Below are positions 17,676-25,979 of a stretch of DNA of 38,675 nt, in pieces. The position numbers and the translations under genes were made by a program. Every line of letters starts with the position of its first letter. Positions within the stretch are counted from its first letter, which is position 1. Origin of the DNA: an uncultured Alistipes sp. (lineage in GTDB: Bacteria; Bacteroidota; Bacteroidia; Bacteroidales; Rikenellaceae); assembly GCA_949840605.1 (NCBI GenBank), contig CATKXN010000010.1:1-38675 (forward strand). The letters run 5' to 3'. The notes beneath the pieces are model-generated. The model was given only the letters and a program-made list of their open reading frames with translations. It was not told the origin of the DNA and ran no database searches.

Positions 17676-17825
17676 ATCTTGTAATTTATCAGTTTTCCTC
17701 CCCTTATTCGATCAAATTGCATACCAACCCGCCAAGAGCCGGGCTTCAAGAACAATACCTGCATGTAGTGCATCGAACTGGCCTGCGTGCTGTCGTCGAA
17801 AAGCCGTTTCCCGGCAAGGCAATGC

Positions 17826-18539
17826 CTATCCGATGATGAAAATAGCCGGACGCTTGTTCAGTTCGGGCAGCGGACGGCGCCGCCACTCCCCCGCCGTGCG
17901 GGTTTCGATCCGCTCGCCGGGAGCCGTGAGCTCCACGGCCACCGTCAGACGCGTCTCCGCCCCGAGCGTCTGCACCAGCTGCTCCAGCAACTTCCCGTTG
18001 CGGTACGGCGCCTCGATGAAGAGCTGCGACTGCCCTTCGGTCAGGGCCCGGCGTTCGAAAAAGCGGATGGCCTTCGTCCGTTCGGACGGCTTCACGGGCA
18101 GGTAGCCGTTGAAGGCGAACGACTGGCCGTTGAGCCCCGAAGCCATCACCGCGAGGATGATCGACGACGGACCTGCGAGCGGCACCACGCGGATGCCGCG
18201 ACGGTGGCACGCCTCGACGACCAGCGCGCCCGGATCGGCCACGCCCGGCACGCCCGCTTCGGAGATCACCCCCGCCGAACGCCCTTCCAGCAAGGGTCTG
18301 ACCAGCTCTTCGACCTCGCGTCCGGCAGCGGTATGCTCGTTCAGTTCGCGGAATTCCAGCTCTCCGATGGGCCGTTCGATGCCGGCTTTCGACAGAAAAC
18401 GCCGCGCCGAGCGCGTATTCTCGACGATGAAATAGTCCAGTGCATTCATCACGCCGCGGTTCCCCGCGGGCAGCACGTCCCAAGGCGCCGTCTCGTCCGA
18501 AATCGGGCAGGGGATCAGATAAAGGATTCCGTAATTCAT
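17826..18539 (-). CDS. RsmI-like tetrapyrrole-methylase-family SAM-dependent methyltransferase
   Basis: A 237-residue methyltransferase of the tetrapyrrole methylase superfamily (COG0313, which includes RsmI, the 16S rRNA C1402 ribose methylase). Visible motifs are LYLIPCPIS, VISEAGVPGVADPG, VVPLAGPSSIILAVMASGLNG and FNGYLPVKPSER. It is shorter than E. coli RsmI (286 residues), lacking the C-terminal extension, so the exact target is uncertain. The start at 18539 was chosen because it forms a TAATG overlap with the stop of the MurF-Alr gene; the same frame is open far upstream inside that gene but is a shadow there. Translational coupling to murF-alr is expected. Confidence 0.88.
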   Translation of the reverse strand: MNYGILYLIPCPISDETAPWDVLPAGNRGVMNALDYFIVENTRSARRFLSKAGIERPIGELEFRELNEHTAAGREVEELVRPLLEGRSAGVISEAGVPGVADPGALVVEACHRRGIRVVPLAGPSSIILAVMASGLNGQSFAFNGYLPVKPSERTKAIRFFERRALTEGQSQLFIEAPYRNGKLLEQLVQTLGAETRLTVAVELTAPGERIETRTAGEWRRRPLPELNKRPAIFIIG

Positions 18540-20908
18540 TACTCTTTGAGGTAAATCCGTTTCACACGTCCCGACACCGAGGTCATGATCTCGTAGGGGA
18601 TGGTCTCCAGCACACGGGCCATCGTCTCGAGGTCGTTGCCCGGCTCCGCCGAGAAGACCACCGCCTCGTCGCCCTCCGCGACGCCCGGAATGTCCGTGAC
18701 GTCGATCATACAGCTGTCCATGCAGACCCGGCCGACGATCGGCGCGGGCCGCCCCTTTACGCGCATCGACCAGCATCCGCACCCCAGGTGGCGGTCCAGC
18801 CCGTCGGCATAGCCGATCGGCACCGTAGCCGTCACCGTCGGCCGCAGGAGCTTCCCGGCGCGCCCGTATCCCACGGCGTCGCCCGCTTCGAGGTGTTTGA
18901 TCTGCACGATGCGGGTTTTGAGCGTCGACACCGGACGCAGCCCCGGGTTGTGCTCCCAGCCGAAGCCGTAGAGCCCCAGCCCGAGACGGCACATGTCGAA
19001 CTGCGCCTCGGGGAACCGCTCGATGGCCGCCGAATTGGCCGTATGGCGGATCACAGGGTACGGCAGCGACGCGGCGATGGCCGCGCTCATGCGGTCGTAA
19101 CGCGCGATCTGCGCCCGCGTATAGGCGTCCTCTTCGGGCATATCGGCACAGTTCAGATGCGAGAATACCGACGCCACCTTCACGGCAGGCAGTTTCGGCA
19201 GTTCTTCGCCCAAACGCCCGATTTCGTTCTCCATGAATCCCAGCCGGTGCATGCCCGTATCGAGTTTCAGGTGGATGGGATAGCGTATCTCCCCGGCGTG
19301 CGACACCGCATCGGCGAAATCGGCCAGCGAGCGGAAGCTGTATATCTCGGGCTCCAGCCGGTTGGCGATCATCTGGTCGAAACTGTCGGCGTCGGCGTTC
19401 AGCACCACAACAGGCATCGTGATCCCCCGCTCGCGCAGCAGCACACCCTCGTCGGCGAACGCCACGGCGAGGTAATCGACGCCCTGATGCTGGAGCATCT
19501 GGGCCACCTCGAAATCCCCGGCGCCGTACGAGCCCGCCTTGACCATCGCCACGAGCTTCGTCCGGAAATCGAGTTTCGAACGGAAATAATTGAGGTTGTG
19601 GATCATGGCGTCGAGATCGACCTCCAGCACCGTCGTATGGCTCTTGCGCGCCAGGGCGTGGGCCAGCTTCTCGAAGCGGTATTCCCGGGCCCCTTTCAGC
19701 AGCACGGCGCGTCCCGCCACGGCCCGGCGGCCGATGCGGACGATGCACTCGTCGGTCGAGGCGAAAAACTCCCGGTCGCAGTCGAACAGCGAGGCGTAGC
19801 GTTTCAGTTTGGGTCCGATGCCGATCAGCGTGTCGACGCCCGCCCGCGAGACCATCCCGGCCACGCGGCCGTACAGTTCGTCGTCCGTCAGCCCGCTCTG
19901 CGCGATGTCCGACAGCACGAGCGTCCGGCGGCGCGACAGCGCCACGTTGTGGAGGTAGTCCAGCGCCAGCGCCAGCGAATTGAGGTCGAGGTTGTAGGCG
20001 TCGTTGATGAGCACCGAATCGTTGATGCCGTCCTTGACCTCCAGGCGCATGGCGACCTCGGGGGCCTCGGAGAACGACGGCGCGGGATAGCCCATCGCCG
20101 CGCAGAACGCCTCGACGAGCTGGGCGTTGCGGCGCGACGCCTCGTTGCCGATCACCGCCTCGGGCACCTGCGGGCACACCGCGGCGTCGCAGAGCTTCCG
20201 CTCGGCGAACCGCGAGGCGATCATGCGTCCCAACGGCTCGTAATAACTATGGTATACGATGGTCCGGGCCCGGTGGGCGAGGATCATCTTTTCGTTGCAC
20301 TTCTGTTCCAGATTGAGGAAATTCTCCTGGTGCGCGTCGCCGATCGAGGTGAAGACCACCACGTCGGGACGGATGATGCGTTCCAGCCGCGCCATCTCCC
20401 CGGGCTGCGAGATGCCCGCCTCGATCAGCGCCAGCTGCTCGTCGCCCTCGATCATCAGCACCGACAGCGGCACGCCCAGCTGCGAATTGTAACTCTTGGG
20501 CGAGCGGTAGCACTTCATCCCCGCAGGCAGCTCCTCGGCGATCCACTCCTTGATGACGGTCTTGCCGTTCGATCCGGTGATGCCGACCACCGTTCCTTTG
20601 AACTGAGCCCGGTGATAGGCCGCCAGGCATTGCAGGGCCGCGATGGCGTTCGCGACCACGACATACCCGCACCCGGGCAGTTCCCCGCCCCGGCGTTCGG
20701 TAAGGAACGCCCTCACCCCGCGCGCGTACATCTGCGCGATGTAGTCGTGCGAATCGTGGTTGGCGCCGCACATGGCGACGAACATCGGTCCGGAGCCCAG
20801 TTCGCACGTCAGCGAACGACTGTCGGTCACCACCGACTGCACCTCGCAGTCCGTACCCGAAAACTTGCCGCCCACGACTGCGGCGATTTGCGAAAGACGA
20901 TATTGCAT
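18539..20908 (-). CDS. Bifunctional UDP-MurNAc-tripeptide:D-Ala-D-Ala ligase / alanine racemase (MurF-Alr fusion)
   Basis: A 789-residue fusion joining the last cytoplasmic step of peptidoglycan precursor synthesis to the supply of D-alanine. The N-terminal MurF part (about 1-425) shows TDSR, the ATP loop GITGSNGKT (109-117), YNSQLGVP and the ligase motif NDAYNLDLNS. The C-terminal alanine racemase (about 430-789) starts LEVDLDAMIHNLNYFR and has the PLP lysine Lys457 in AMVKAGSYGAG, the catalytic Tyr681 in VGYGRAG, and GYADGLDRHLG and VCMDSCMIDVTD. The residue after Lys-Ala is Gly where Asn is usual, a conservative oddity. Such fusions are known in Bacteroidota. It overlaps the RsmI-like gene by one base. 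Confidence 0.96.
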   Translation of the reverse strand: MQYRLSQIAAVVGGKFSGTDCEVQSVVTDSRSLTCELGSGPMFVAMCGANHDSHDYIAQMYARGVRAFLTERRGGELPGCGYVVVANAIAALQCLAAYHRAQFKGTVVGITGSNGKTVIKEWIAEELPAGMKCYRSPKSYNSQLGVPLSVLMIEGDEQLALIEAGISQPGEMARLERIIRPDVVVFTSIGDAHQENFLNLEQKCNEKMILAHRARTIVYHSYYEPLGRMIASRFAERKLCDAAVCPQVPEAVIGNEASRRNAQLVEAFCAAMGYPAPSFSEAPEVAMRLEVKDGINDSVLINDAYNLDLNSLALALDYLHNVALSRRRTLVLSDIAQSGLTDDELYGRVAGMVSRAGVDTLIGIGPKLKRYASLFDCDREFFASTDECIVRIGRRAVAGRAVLLKGAREYRFEKLAHALARKSHTTVLEVDLDAMIHNLNYFRSKLDFRTKLVAMVKAGSYGAGDFEVAQMLQHQGVDYLAVAFADEGVLLRERGITMPVVVLNADADSFDQMIANRLEPEIYSFRSLADFADAVSHAGEIRYPIHLKLDTGMHRLGFMENEIGRLGEELPKLPAVKVASVFSHLNCADMPEEDAYTRAQIARYDRMSAAIAASLPYPVIRHTANSAAIERFPEAQFDMCRLGLGLYGFGWEHNPGLRPVSTLKTRIVQIKHLEAGDAVGYGRAGKLLRPTVTATVPIGYADGLDRHLGCGCWSMRVKGRPAPIVGRVCMDSCMIDVTDIPGVAEGDEAVVFSAEPGNDLETMARVLETIPYEIMTSVSGRVKRIYLKE

Positions 20909-21003
20909 AAAATATCCAAATTATCTTTTATGACCGTTCTTGTGCTCCGACCGCCGTAACCCGCGGCGTTCCGCCGCGTTTACAAATCTGACCCCACCCC
21001 AAA

Positions 21004-21021
21004 CCCCTCCCGAGGGAGGGG
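21004..21021. repeat. GC hairpin between mutS2 and murF-alr
   Basis: CCCCTCCC (21004-21011) pairs with GGGAGGGG (21014-21021) across a 2-nt loop. It follows the pyrimidine-rich stretch ACCCCACCCCAAA. The sequence style recalls dispersed extragenic palindromes of Bacteroidota, but only this one copy is in the window. No T run follows on the minus strand, so a terminator role is weak. Confidence 0.45.
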
Positions 21022-21056
21022 CTTGTCGCATCGCGGCCGGGATGTCTCAAAAAATG

Positions 21057-23549
21057 CTAATCCTGCTTAAACGTAATTATCGTTATTCCCGCCCCGCCCC
21101 GGTCGGCATGCTCGTCGGCAGCCGAAGCGACCTCCGGCACCGTGCGGAGGTAACGGCGGATCTCCTCCTTCAACGCCCCCGTGCCCTTGCCGTGGAGGAT
21201 CGACACCGACCCCACGCCGACCATCAGCGCGTCGTCGATGAAGTTCTGCACCAGGTCCAGCGCCTCCGACGCCCGCATGCCGCGCACGTCGATATGGTCC
21301 TTGAAGTTGAGCTTGCGCGACGAAATGTCCACCGACACCACCGTCCGGGCCGTCACGGGGCGCGTCGCCTCGCGGTATTCGTTGTTCGACACCACCGTCA
21401 GCCGGCTCTTGTCCACCGTCGTCAGAATCTGCCCGAACGCCACCTGCGCCCGCTTGCCCTTCACCGACTGCACCACGCCGACCATCTCCTGCCCGGCCAT
21501 GCGGACCTTCGACCCGACCACCGCCTCGCGCGGCTTCTCGGGCGCGGGTGCAGGCGTTTCGGCAGCCTTCGCACCCTGCCGGGCCCTGCGCTCGTCGCGG
21601 CGCTGGCGGCGGCGTTCGATGCGCTCGATCTCGCGGGCCACCGCGGCCTCCTTCTCCGACGAATCGGCCTGCTCGACCGCCTCGCGGAAGTCGTCCAGCT
21701 CCTTCCGCGCCATCCGCGTCAGCTCCTTCTCGGCCTGCGCCTCGCGGATGGTCTTGATCGTGTTCTCGATCTGCCGGTTGGCGTCGGCGATCAGCTGCTG
21801 CGCCTCCTGCTTGGCTTTTTTCAGTATCTCCTGCCGTTCGGCGCGTATCTTCGCCAGCTGCTCGGCGTAGTTCTGTTCCAGCTCCTCGACCTTGCGGTCC
21901 GTCAGGCGGATGCGGTCGCGCTTCTGCTCCCAGTAGTGCTTGTCGCGGGCGATCTCGCGGAGCTGCTTTTCGATGTTGATGTGGTCCGACCCCGCCTTCT
22001 CGCTCGCCGCGCGGATGATCTCTTCCGGCAGTCCGATCTTGCGGGCGATCTCCACGGCGAACGAACTGCCCGGCTTGCCCGTCTCCAGACGGAACAGCGG
22101 TCGGATGTTCTGCACGTCGAACATCATCGCGCCGTTGGCGATGCCCTCGGCCGACGACGCATAGTATTTGATATTGGCGTAGTGGGTCGTGATGACGCCG
22201 TAGCACCCCTTCGCCAGCAGGCGTTCGAGGATCGCCTCGGCGATGGCCCCGCCGATGATGGGCTCGGTTCCCGACCCGAACTCGTCGATCAGCACCAGCG
22301 TCCGGTCCGAAGCCCCCGCCAGCATGTTTTTCATGTTCACGAGGTGGGACGAATAGGTCGAAAGGTCGTTGTCGATCGACTGCTCGTCGCCGATGTCGAT
22401 GAAGATGCTTTCGAACACGGGCAGTTCCGAAACCTCCGAGGCCGGAACCGGGAACCCGCACTGGAACATATACTGCACGATACCCGTAGTTTTCAGGCAG
22501 ACCGACTTGCCGCCGGCATTGGGGCCCGAAATGACGAGGATATGCTTGCGGCGGTCCAGCTGCAGGTCCAGCGGCACGATCTCGCGCCCCGAGGCTTTCA
22601 GCGTCTGCTGCAGCAGCGGGTGGCGGGCGTTCTTCAGCACCAGCCGGTCGTCGGTCGAGAGGATCGGCCTCACGCAACGGTTCTCCGAGGCCCAGCGTCC
22701 TTTGGCGCGCAGCATGTCCATCTCCGCGAGATAATCGCCCGAATCGGCGATCAGCCCGGCGTCGGGACGGATCGTCTCGGTGAACTCGGTCAGGATGCGC
22801 ACGATCTCGCGTCGCTCGGCATACTCCAGTTCGCGCAGTTCGTTGTTGATCTCCACCACCTCGACCGGCTCGATGTAGAAGGTCTTTCCCGTCGCCGACT
22901 CGTCGTGGATGAATCCGTTGAGTTTGCGTTTGTTGCCCGCCGCGACCGGAATCACGGCCCGCCCGTCGCGGATCGATATCTGGGCGTCGGCGTCGACGAT
23001 GCCCGCCCCCTTGGCCGAGGCCAGCACGGCCTGCAGGCGCTTGGCCGCCTGCCCCTCGCGTTCGCGGATGGCCCGGCGAATCTCCTGCAACGCCGGCGAA
23101 GCGTTGTCCCTCACGTTCCCGAAGCGGTCCAGAATGGCGTCGATGCGCTGCACGATCTCCGGGAACGCCGCCACGCCGCGCGTGCGGGCGCAGAGCGTCG
23201 GATAGCGTTCTTCGCGGCCGAGGATAAAGGCGACGATGCCGCCGACGACCGACAGCGCCTTGTGCAGGGTCACGACCTCCTCCACGTCGAGGAACGAACC
23301 CTCGACGCGCAGTTTGGCGACGACGTAATCGACGTCGGGATACTCTCCCCCGGGAAAATCGCGTTCCATCTCGAGCACGAGTCGCATCTCGTCGGCCAGC
23401 GCCAGCCGCCGTTCGATCTCGCGAGGCGAGGTCGAAAAGCCCTCGGCGGCGAGCCGCCCGCGGGCGGCACGCATGGTGCAATGGGCCGCGACCTGCTCAC
23501 GGAGCCGGTCAAAACCTATTTTCTGCTCGAATGTGGCAGGATAAATCAT
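21057..23549 (-). CDS. mutS2: Endonuclease MutS2 (MutS-like ATPase with Smr domain)
   Basis: MutS paralogue without the mismatch-recognition domain; known members act on recombination intermediates or on collided ribosomes. The 830-residue protein shows the MutS core and clamp, then the ATPase with Walker A GPNAGGKS (Lys348), the Walker B region LVLIDEFGSGTEP and the trans-acting TTHYANIKYY, then a long coiled coil (about 510-660), a KOW-like region (about 675-720), and a C-terminal Smr nuclease domain with HIDVRGMR and LHGKGTG (His786). In Smr the first motif is usually LDLRG; here it is IDVRG, within normal variation. The gene stands alone between murF-alr and an AT-rich inverted repeat element. 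Confidence 0.96.
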   Translation of the reverse strand: MIYPATFEQKIGFDRLREQVAAHCTMRAARGRLAAEGFSTSPREIERRLALADEMRLVLEMERDFPGGEYPDVDYVVAKLRVEGSFLDVEEVVTLHKALSVVGGIVAFILGREERYPTLCARTRGVAAFPEIVQRIDAILDRFGNVRDNASPALQEIRRAIREREGQAAKRLQAVLASAKGAGIVDADAQISIRDGRAVIPVAAGNKRKLNGFIHDESATGKTFYIEPVEVVEINNELRELEYAERREIVRILTEFTETIRPDAGLIADSGDYLAEMDMLRAKGRWASENRCVRPILSTDDRLVLKNARHPLLQQTLKASGREIVPLDLQLDRRKHILVISGPNAGGKSVCLKTTGIVQYMFQCGFPVPASEVSELPVFESIFIDIGDEQSIDNDLSTYSSHLVNMKNMLAGASDRTLVLIDEFGSGTEPIIGGAIAEAILERLLAKGCYGVITTHYANIKYYASSAEGIANGAMMFDVQNIRPLFRLETGKPGSSFAVEIARKIGLPEEIIRAASEKAGSDHINIEKQLREIARDKHYWEQKRDRIRLTDRKVEELEQNYAEQLAKIRAERQEILKKAKQEAQQLIADANRQIENTIKTIREAQAEKELTRMARKELDDFREAVEQADSSEKEAAVAREIERIERRRQRRDERRARQGAKAAETPAPAPEKPREAVVGSKVRMAGQEMVGVVQSVKGKRAQVAFGQILTTVDKSRLTVVSNNEYREATRPVTARTVVSVDISSRKLNFKDHIDVRGMRASEALDLVQNFIDDALMVGVGSVSILHGKGTGALKEEIRRYLRTVPEVASAADEHADRGGAGITIITFKQD

Positions 23550-23555
23550 GACGGT

Positions 23556-23717
23556 AAATTAAAAATGAAAAATTAAGAATTAAAAATCGAAATCCGGTCG
23601 GCTGAAAGCCCATTATTAATAAGAGAGGCGGCTCCTTCCTACCGTACTAGGCAGGCAAAAAACGACCGGGATTCTTTCATTCTTCATTTTTAATTTTTAA
23701 TTCTTCATTTTTAATTT
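23556..23717. repeat. MITE-like AT-rich inverted repeat element
   Basis: Left arm (23556-23588) and right arm (23675-23717) are inverted copies of a unit AATTAAAAATGAAGAAT repeated with a 4-bp spacer (TAAA or TAAG). The right arm carries two full units and the left arm one full and one partial, with one base different. Just inside lie imperfect inverted AATCCGGTCG / CGACCGGGATT. The core is about 86 bp and has no ORF. The right arm overlaps the last codons and stop of the mlaD-type gene. Target-site duplications are not evident. Confidence 0.65.
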
Positions 23718-24704
23718 CACTGAGTCCCGCTCGGCCCGGGCGGCCGCCTTGGCGGCTTTCCGGTCGGCCTTCTTCTGCATCTTCTCCGGACTGCGCCCGA
23801 AGAGCGAGAAGTGGACGTAACGGCCGGGGTACTGTTCGAGATTGGCCAGCAGCGACGCGAGGTTGTCGCTCGCCTCGGTCAGCGAATCGTAGAGCGCAGC
23901 GTCGTTCAGCAGCTTGCCGACGGTTCCCTCGCCCGACCCGATCCGGGCCAGCAGACCGTTGACCTCGCCGACCGCATCGGAAAGCTGCCGCGCGAACCCG
24001 GCATCGGCCAGCTCCGCGGCGATGCGGTTCATACTGCCCACGATGCTGTCCACACGCGGGGCATTCTCGCCGAGCATCGCGGAAAAGGCCGTGAGATTCT
24101 CCACGGCGGCTTTGAGATTGTGTTTCTCGGCATCGAGAATGCCGGCCATGTCGCCCGTGATGGTATTCAGGTGGCCCAGCGTTCCGGCGATGCTCTGCGC
24201 GTTGGTCTCCATCAGGTTATTGAGGGTCGTCAGCGTGCGCGAAAGATCGCCCGTCACCTGCGAGATCTTCTGCTTGAAGAAATCCAACTCCGATCCGGCC
24301 ACGTCCATCAGGTCGCGCTCGCGGACCGATCGCAGCGTATCGCCTTTGTGAAGAAACGTCTGCGCCGTACCGTAGGTAATTTCGATAGCCTTGCCGCCCA
24401 TCAGCCCGTTGCTGTAAATCTTGGCTTCGGAGTCGGTCGGGATGTGGTACTGGCGCTTGACGGTGAACTGCAAAACGACGTTGTCGCTGCGTTCGGGATT
24501 GAACGAAATGCCCGTTACGGTACCGATTTTCACGCCCTTCATCATGATCGGCGAGGCCGTCTGCACGCCGTTGATTTGGTCATAGGCGGCATAATACACC
24601 GAATTGCGGCTGAAGATGTCGAATCCTTTCAAAAACCGGATTCCGGCCCATGCGGCGATGAGCATCGCCACGGCGAAAATTCCGATTTTAGCTTCTCTTT
24701 TCAT
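23697..24704 (-). CDS. MlaD/MCE-domain lipid transport protein
   Basis: Inner-membrane-anchored periplasmic protein of the MCE family, which forms hexameric rings for moving phospholipids between membranes. The 335-residue product has one N-terminal transmembrane helix (about 7-25), an MCE domain (about 36-115, with MMKGVKIGTVTGI and YSNGLMGGKAIEI) and a long helical C-terminal region (about 130-300). The last residues, KLKMKN, are encoded by the AT-rich repeat at 23675-23717, which also provides the stop codon; the preceding Lys/Ala/Arg-rich tail looks native. It lies 10 bp downstream of the amidase gene. Partner permease and ATPase genes are not in the window. Confidence 0.93.
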   Translation of the reverse strand: MKREAKIGIFAVAMLIAAWAGIRFLKGFDIFSRNSVYYAAYDQINGVQTASPIMMKGVKIGTVTGISFNPERSDNVVLQFTVKRQYHIPTDSEAKIYSNGLMGGKAIEITYGTAQTFLHKGDTLRSVRERDLMDVAGSELDFFKQKISQVTGDLSRTLTTLNNLMETNAQSIAGTLGHLNTITGDMAGILDAEKHNLKAAVENLTAFSAMLGENAPRVDSIVGSMNRIAAELADAGFARQLSDAVGEVNGLLARIGSGEGTVGKLLNDAALYDSLTEASDNLASLLANLEQYPGRYVHFSLFGRSPEKMQKKADRKAAKAAARAERDSVKLKMKN

Positions 24705-24714
24705 ATCTGGAATT

Positions 24715-25908
24715 TTATTTTACAATTTGCGTACCCCGGCAGCTCACCACGAAAGCCCCCGGGAATACCTTGCGGACCTCGGCCGCCTTGCGCTGCGCCG
24801 CGTCGCGGGTCTCGTATTCGCCCACACCGTATTTGTAGGGGAAACGCCCATCGGAAGTGAACTGTTTCACCTTGCCTTTATAAGCACGGAACTGCGCCGA
24901 GGAGACCGGCACCGGCGACGCCGAGGCCATCACCTGCACCGTGTAGCGCAGCGGTTGCGCAGAAGGCTTCCGCACCGGCTTTTCCGCGGCGGGTTTCTTG
25001 TCCGGCGTTTCGGCCGCAGGCTTCGCGGCCGCCGTTTCCGGCTTCGGCGTTTCGGACGCAGGCTTCGTCCCGGATTCCGGGGCGGCGGTCTTCGCCAGCG
25101 CGTTCACCTGCTCCTCCTCGGCCATGCGCGTCCCGACCACATAAGCCGAATAATCCCGCACGGCCTGGTAAAGCGAACGGGCGATTTCGTTCTGCCCCTT
25201 CTCCGACTTCATGTAAGCCGCCTCCTGCGGATTGGACATGAACCCGATCTCGGTCAGCACGCCCGGCATGTCCGTAGCGTAGAGCACCCGCAGCAGCTGC
25301 GGCTTGATGCCGCGCGAATGGCGGCCGGCTTTCAGGTAGTTGTTCTGGATGCAGCGGGCCAGGGCCATGCTGTACTCGCCGTAGGTGAACTGCAGGTTCT
25401 GGATATAGGCCCGCACGATGGCCGCCGTCCGCTCGTCGGACATGTCGATCAGGTCCTCGCGGTTGCTCTCGTAGAGGGCGTTCTCGTTGTATCGCTGCTC
25501 CTTGGGGCTTTCGCCCATGATGAGCGTCTCGACGCCCCGGGCCGCCGCGGCGCGCGCCGCATTGACGTGGATCGAGACGAAAAGGTCGCCTCCGGCCTTG
25601 TTGGCGATGTCGGCCCGCGCCTGCAGGTCCGAAGCCAGATCCGGACCCAGCGTCTTGTCGGTCTTGCGGGTGTAGACCACCTTCACGCCCGGCATCCCCT
25701 CCTCGATGAGCTTGCCCAGCTTCAAAGCCACCTTCAGCGTCAGGTCCTTTTCATAAAGCCCCCCGTAATGCGCCCCGGGAAATTTGCCCCCGTGTCCGGC
25801 GTCGATCACCACGACTTCGAAGCCGTGCGCAATATTCCCCGCGGCGGCAACGTTGGTTAAAACGGTTGCGGCTGCGAAGAGGAGTAGCAACAAGAGTCGT
25901 GTGCGCAT
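24715..25908 (-). CDS. N-acetylmuramoyl-L-alanine amidase (Amidase_3) with C-terminal SPOR domain
   Basis: Periplasmic zinc amidase that cuts the bond between MurNAc and L-Ala of peptidoglycan, usually during cell separation. The 397-residue protein has a signal peptide (MRTRLLLLLLFAAATVLTNV), zinc ligands in VIDAGHGG (His39) and FVSIHVNA, and the catalytic Glu in LTEIGFMSNP. A Pro/Ala/Lys-rich linker (about 275-320) leads to a SPOR domain (about 322-395, RYTVQVMAS... YKYGVGEY), which binds denuded glycan at division sites. I start at the ATG at 25908, directly at the signal peptide; the frame continues to a TTG at 25929. The gene is divergent from lptD and upstream of mlaD. Confidence 0.94.
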   Translation of the reverse strand: MRTRLLLLLLFAAATVLTNVAAAGNIAHGFEVVVIDAGHGGKFPGAHYGGLYEKDLTLKVALKLGKLIEEGMPGVKVVYTRKTDKTLGPDLASDLQARADIANKAGGDLFVSIHVNAARAAAARGVETLIMGESPKEQRYNENALYESNREDLIDMSDERTAAIVRAYIQNLQFTYGEYSMALARCIQNNYLKAGRHSRGIKPQLLRVLYATDMPGVLTEIGFMSNPQEAAYMKSEKGQNEIARSLYQAVRDYSAYVVGTRMAEEEQVNALAKTAAPESGTKPASETPKPETAAAKPAAETPDKKPAAEKPVRKPSAQPLRYTVQVMASASPVPVSSAQFRAYKGKVKQFTSDGRFPYKYGVGEYETRDAAQRKAAEVRKVFPGAFVVSCRGTQIVK

Positions 25909-25949
25909 ATTTAATGGTTGCAAGTGCAAGCTTTCTGTATTTTTTTACC

Positions 25950-25957
25950 TATCTTTG
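25950..25957 (+). promoter_or_regulatory. -7 promoter box upstream of lptD
   Basis: TATCTTTG on the plus strand is a perfect -7 match. No TTTG is present 19-21 bp upstream, so this is half a promoter. Transcription would begin near 25964. Confidence 0.45.
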
Positions 25958-25979
25958 TCGGGCTTAAAATGCGGCAGGA

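Noticed and set aside
17676..17825. Protein-like minus-strand frame after the methylase (containing LFLKPGSWRVGMQFD)
   Set aside because: Short, without a linked start, and partly made of the repeated hairpin-like sequence; too weak to call a gene or remnant.
18540..20177. N-terminal extension of the RsmI-like gene
   Set aside because: Overlaps MurF-Alr in another frame; the TAATG junction and family motifs begin at 18539.
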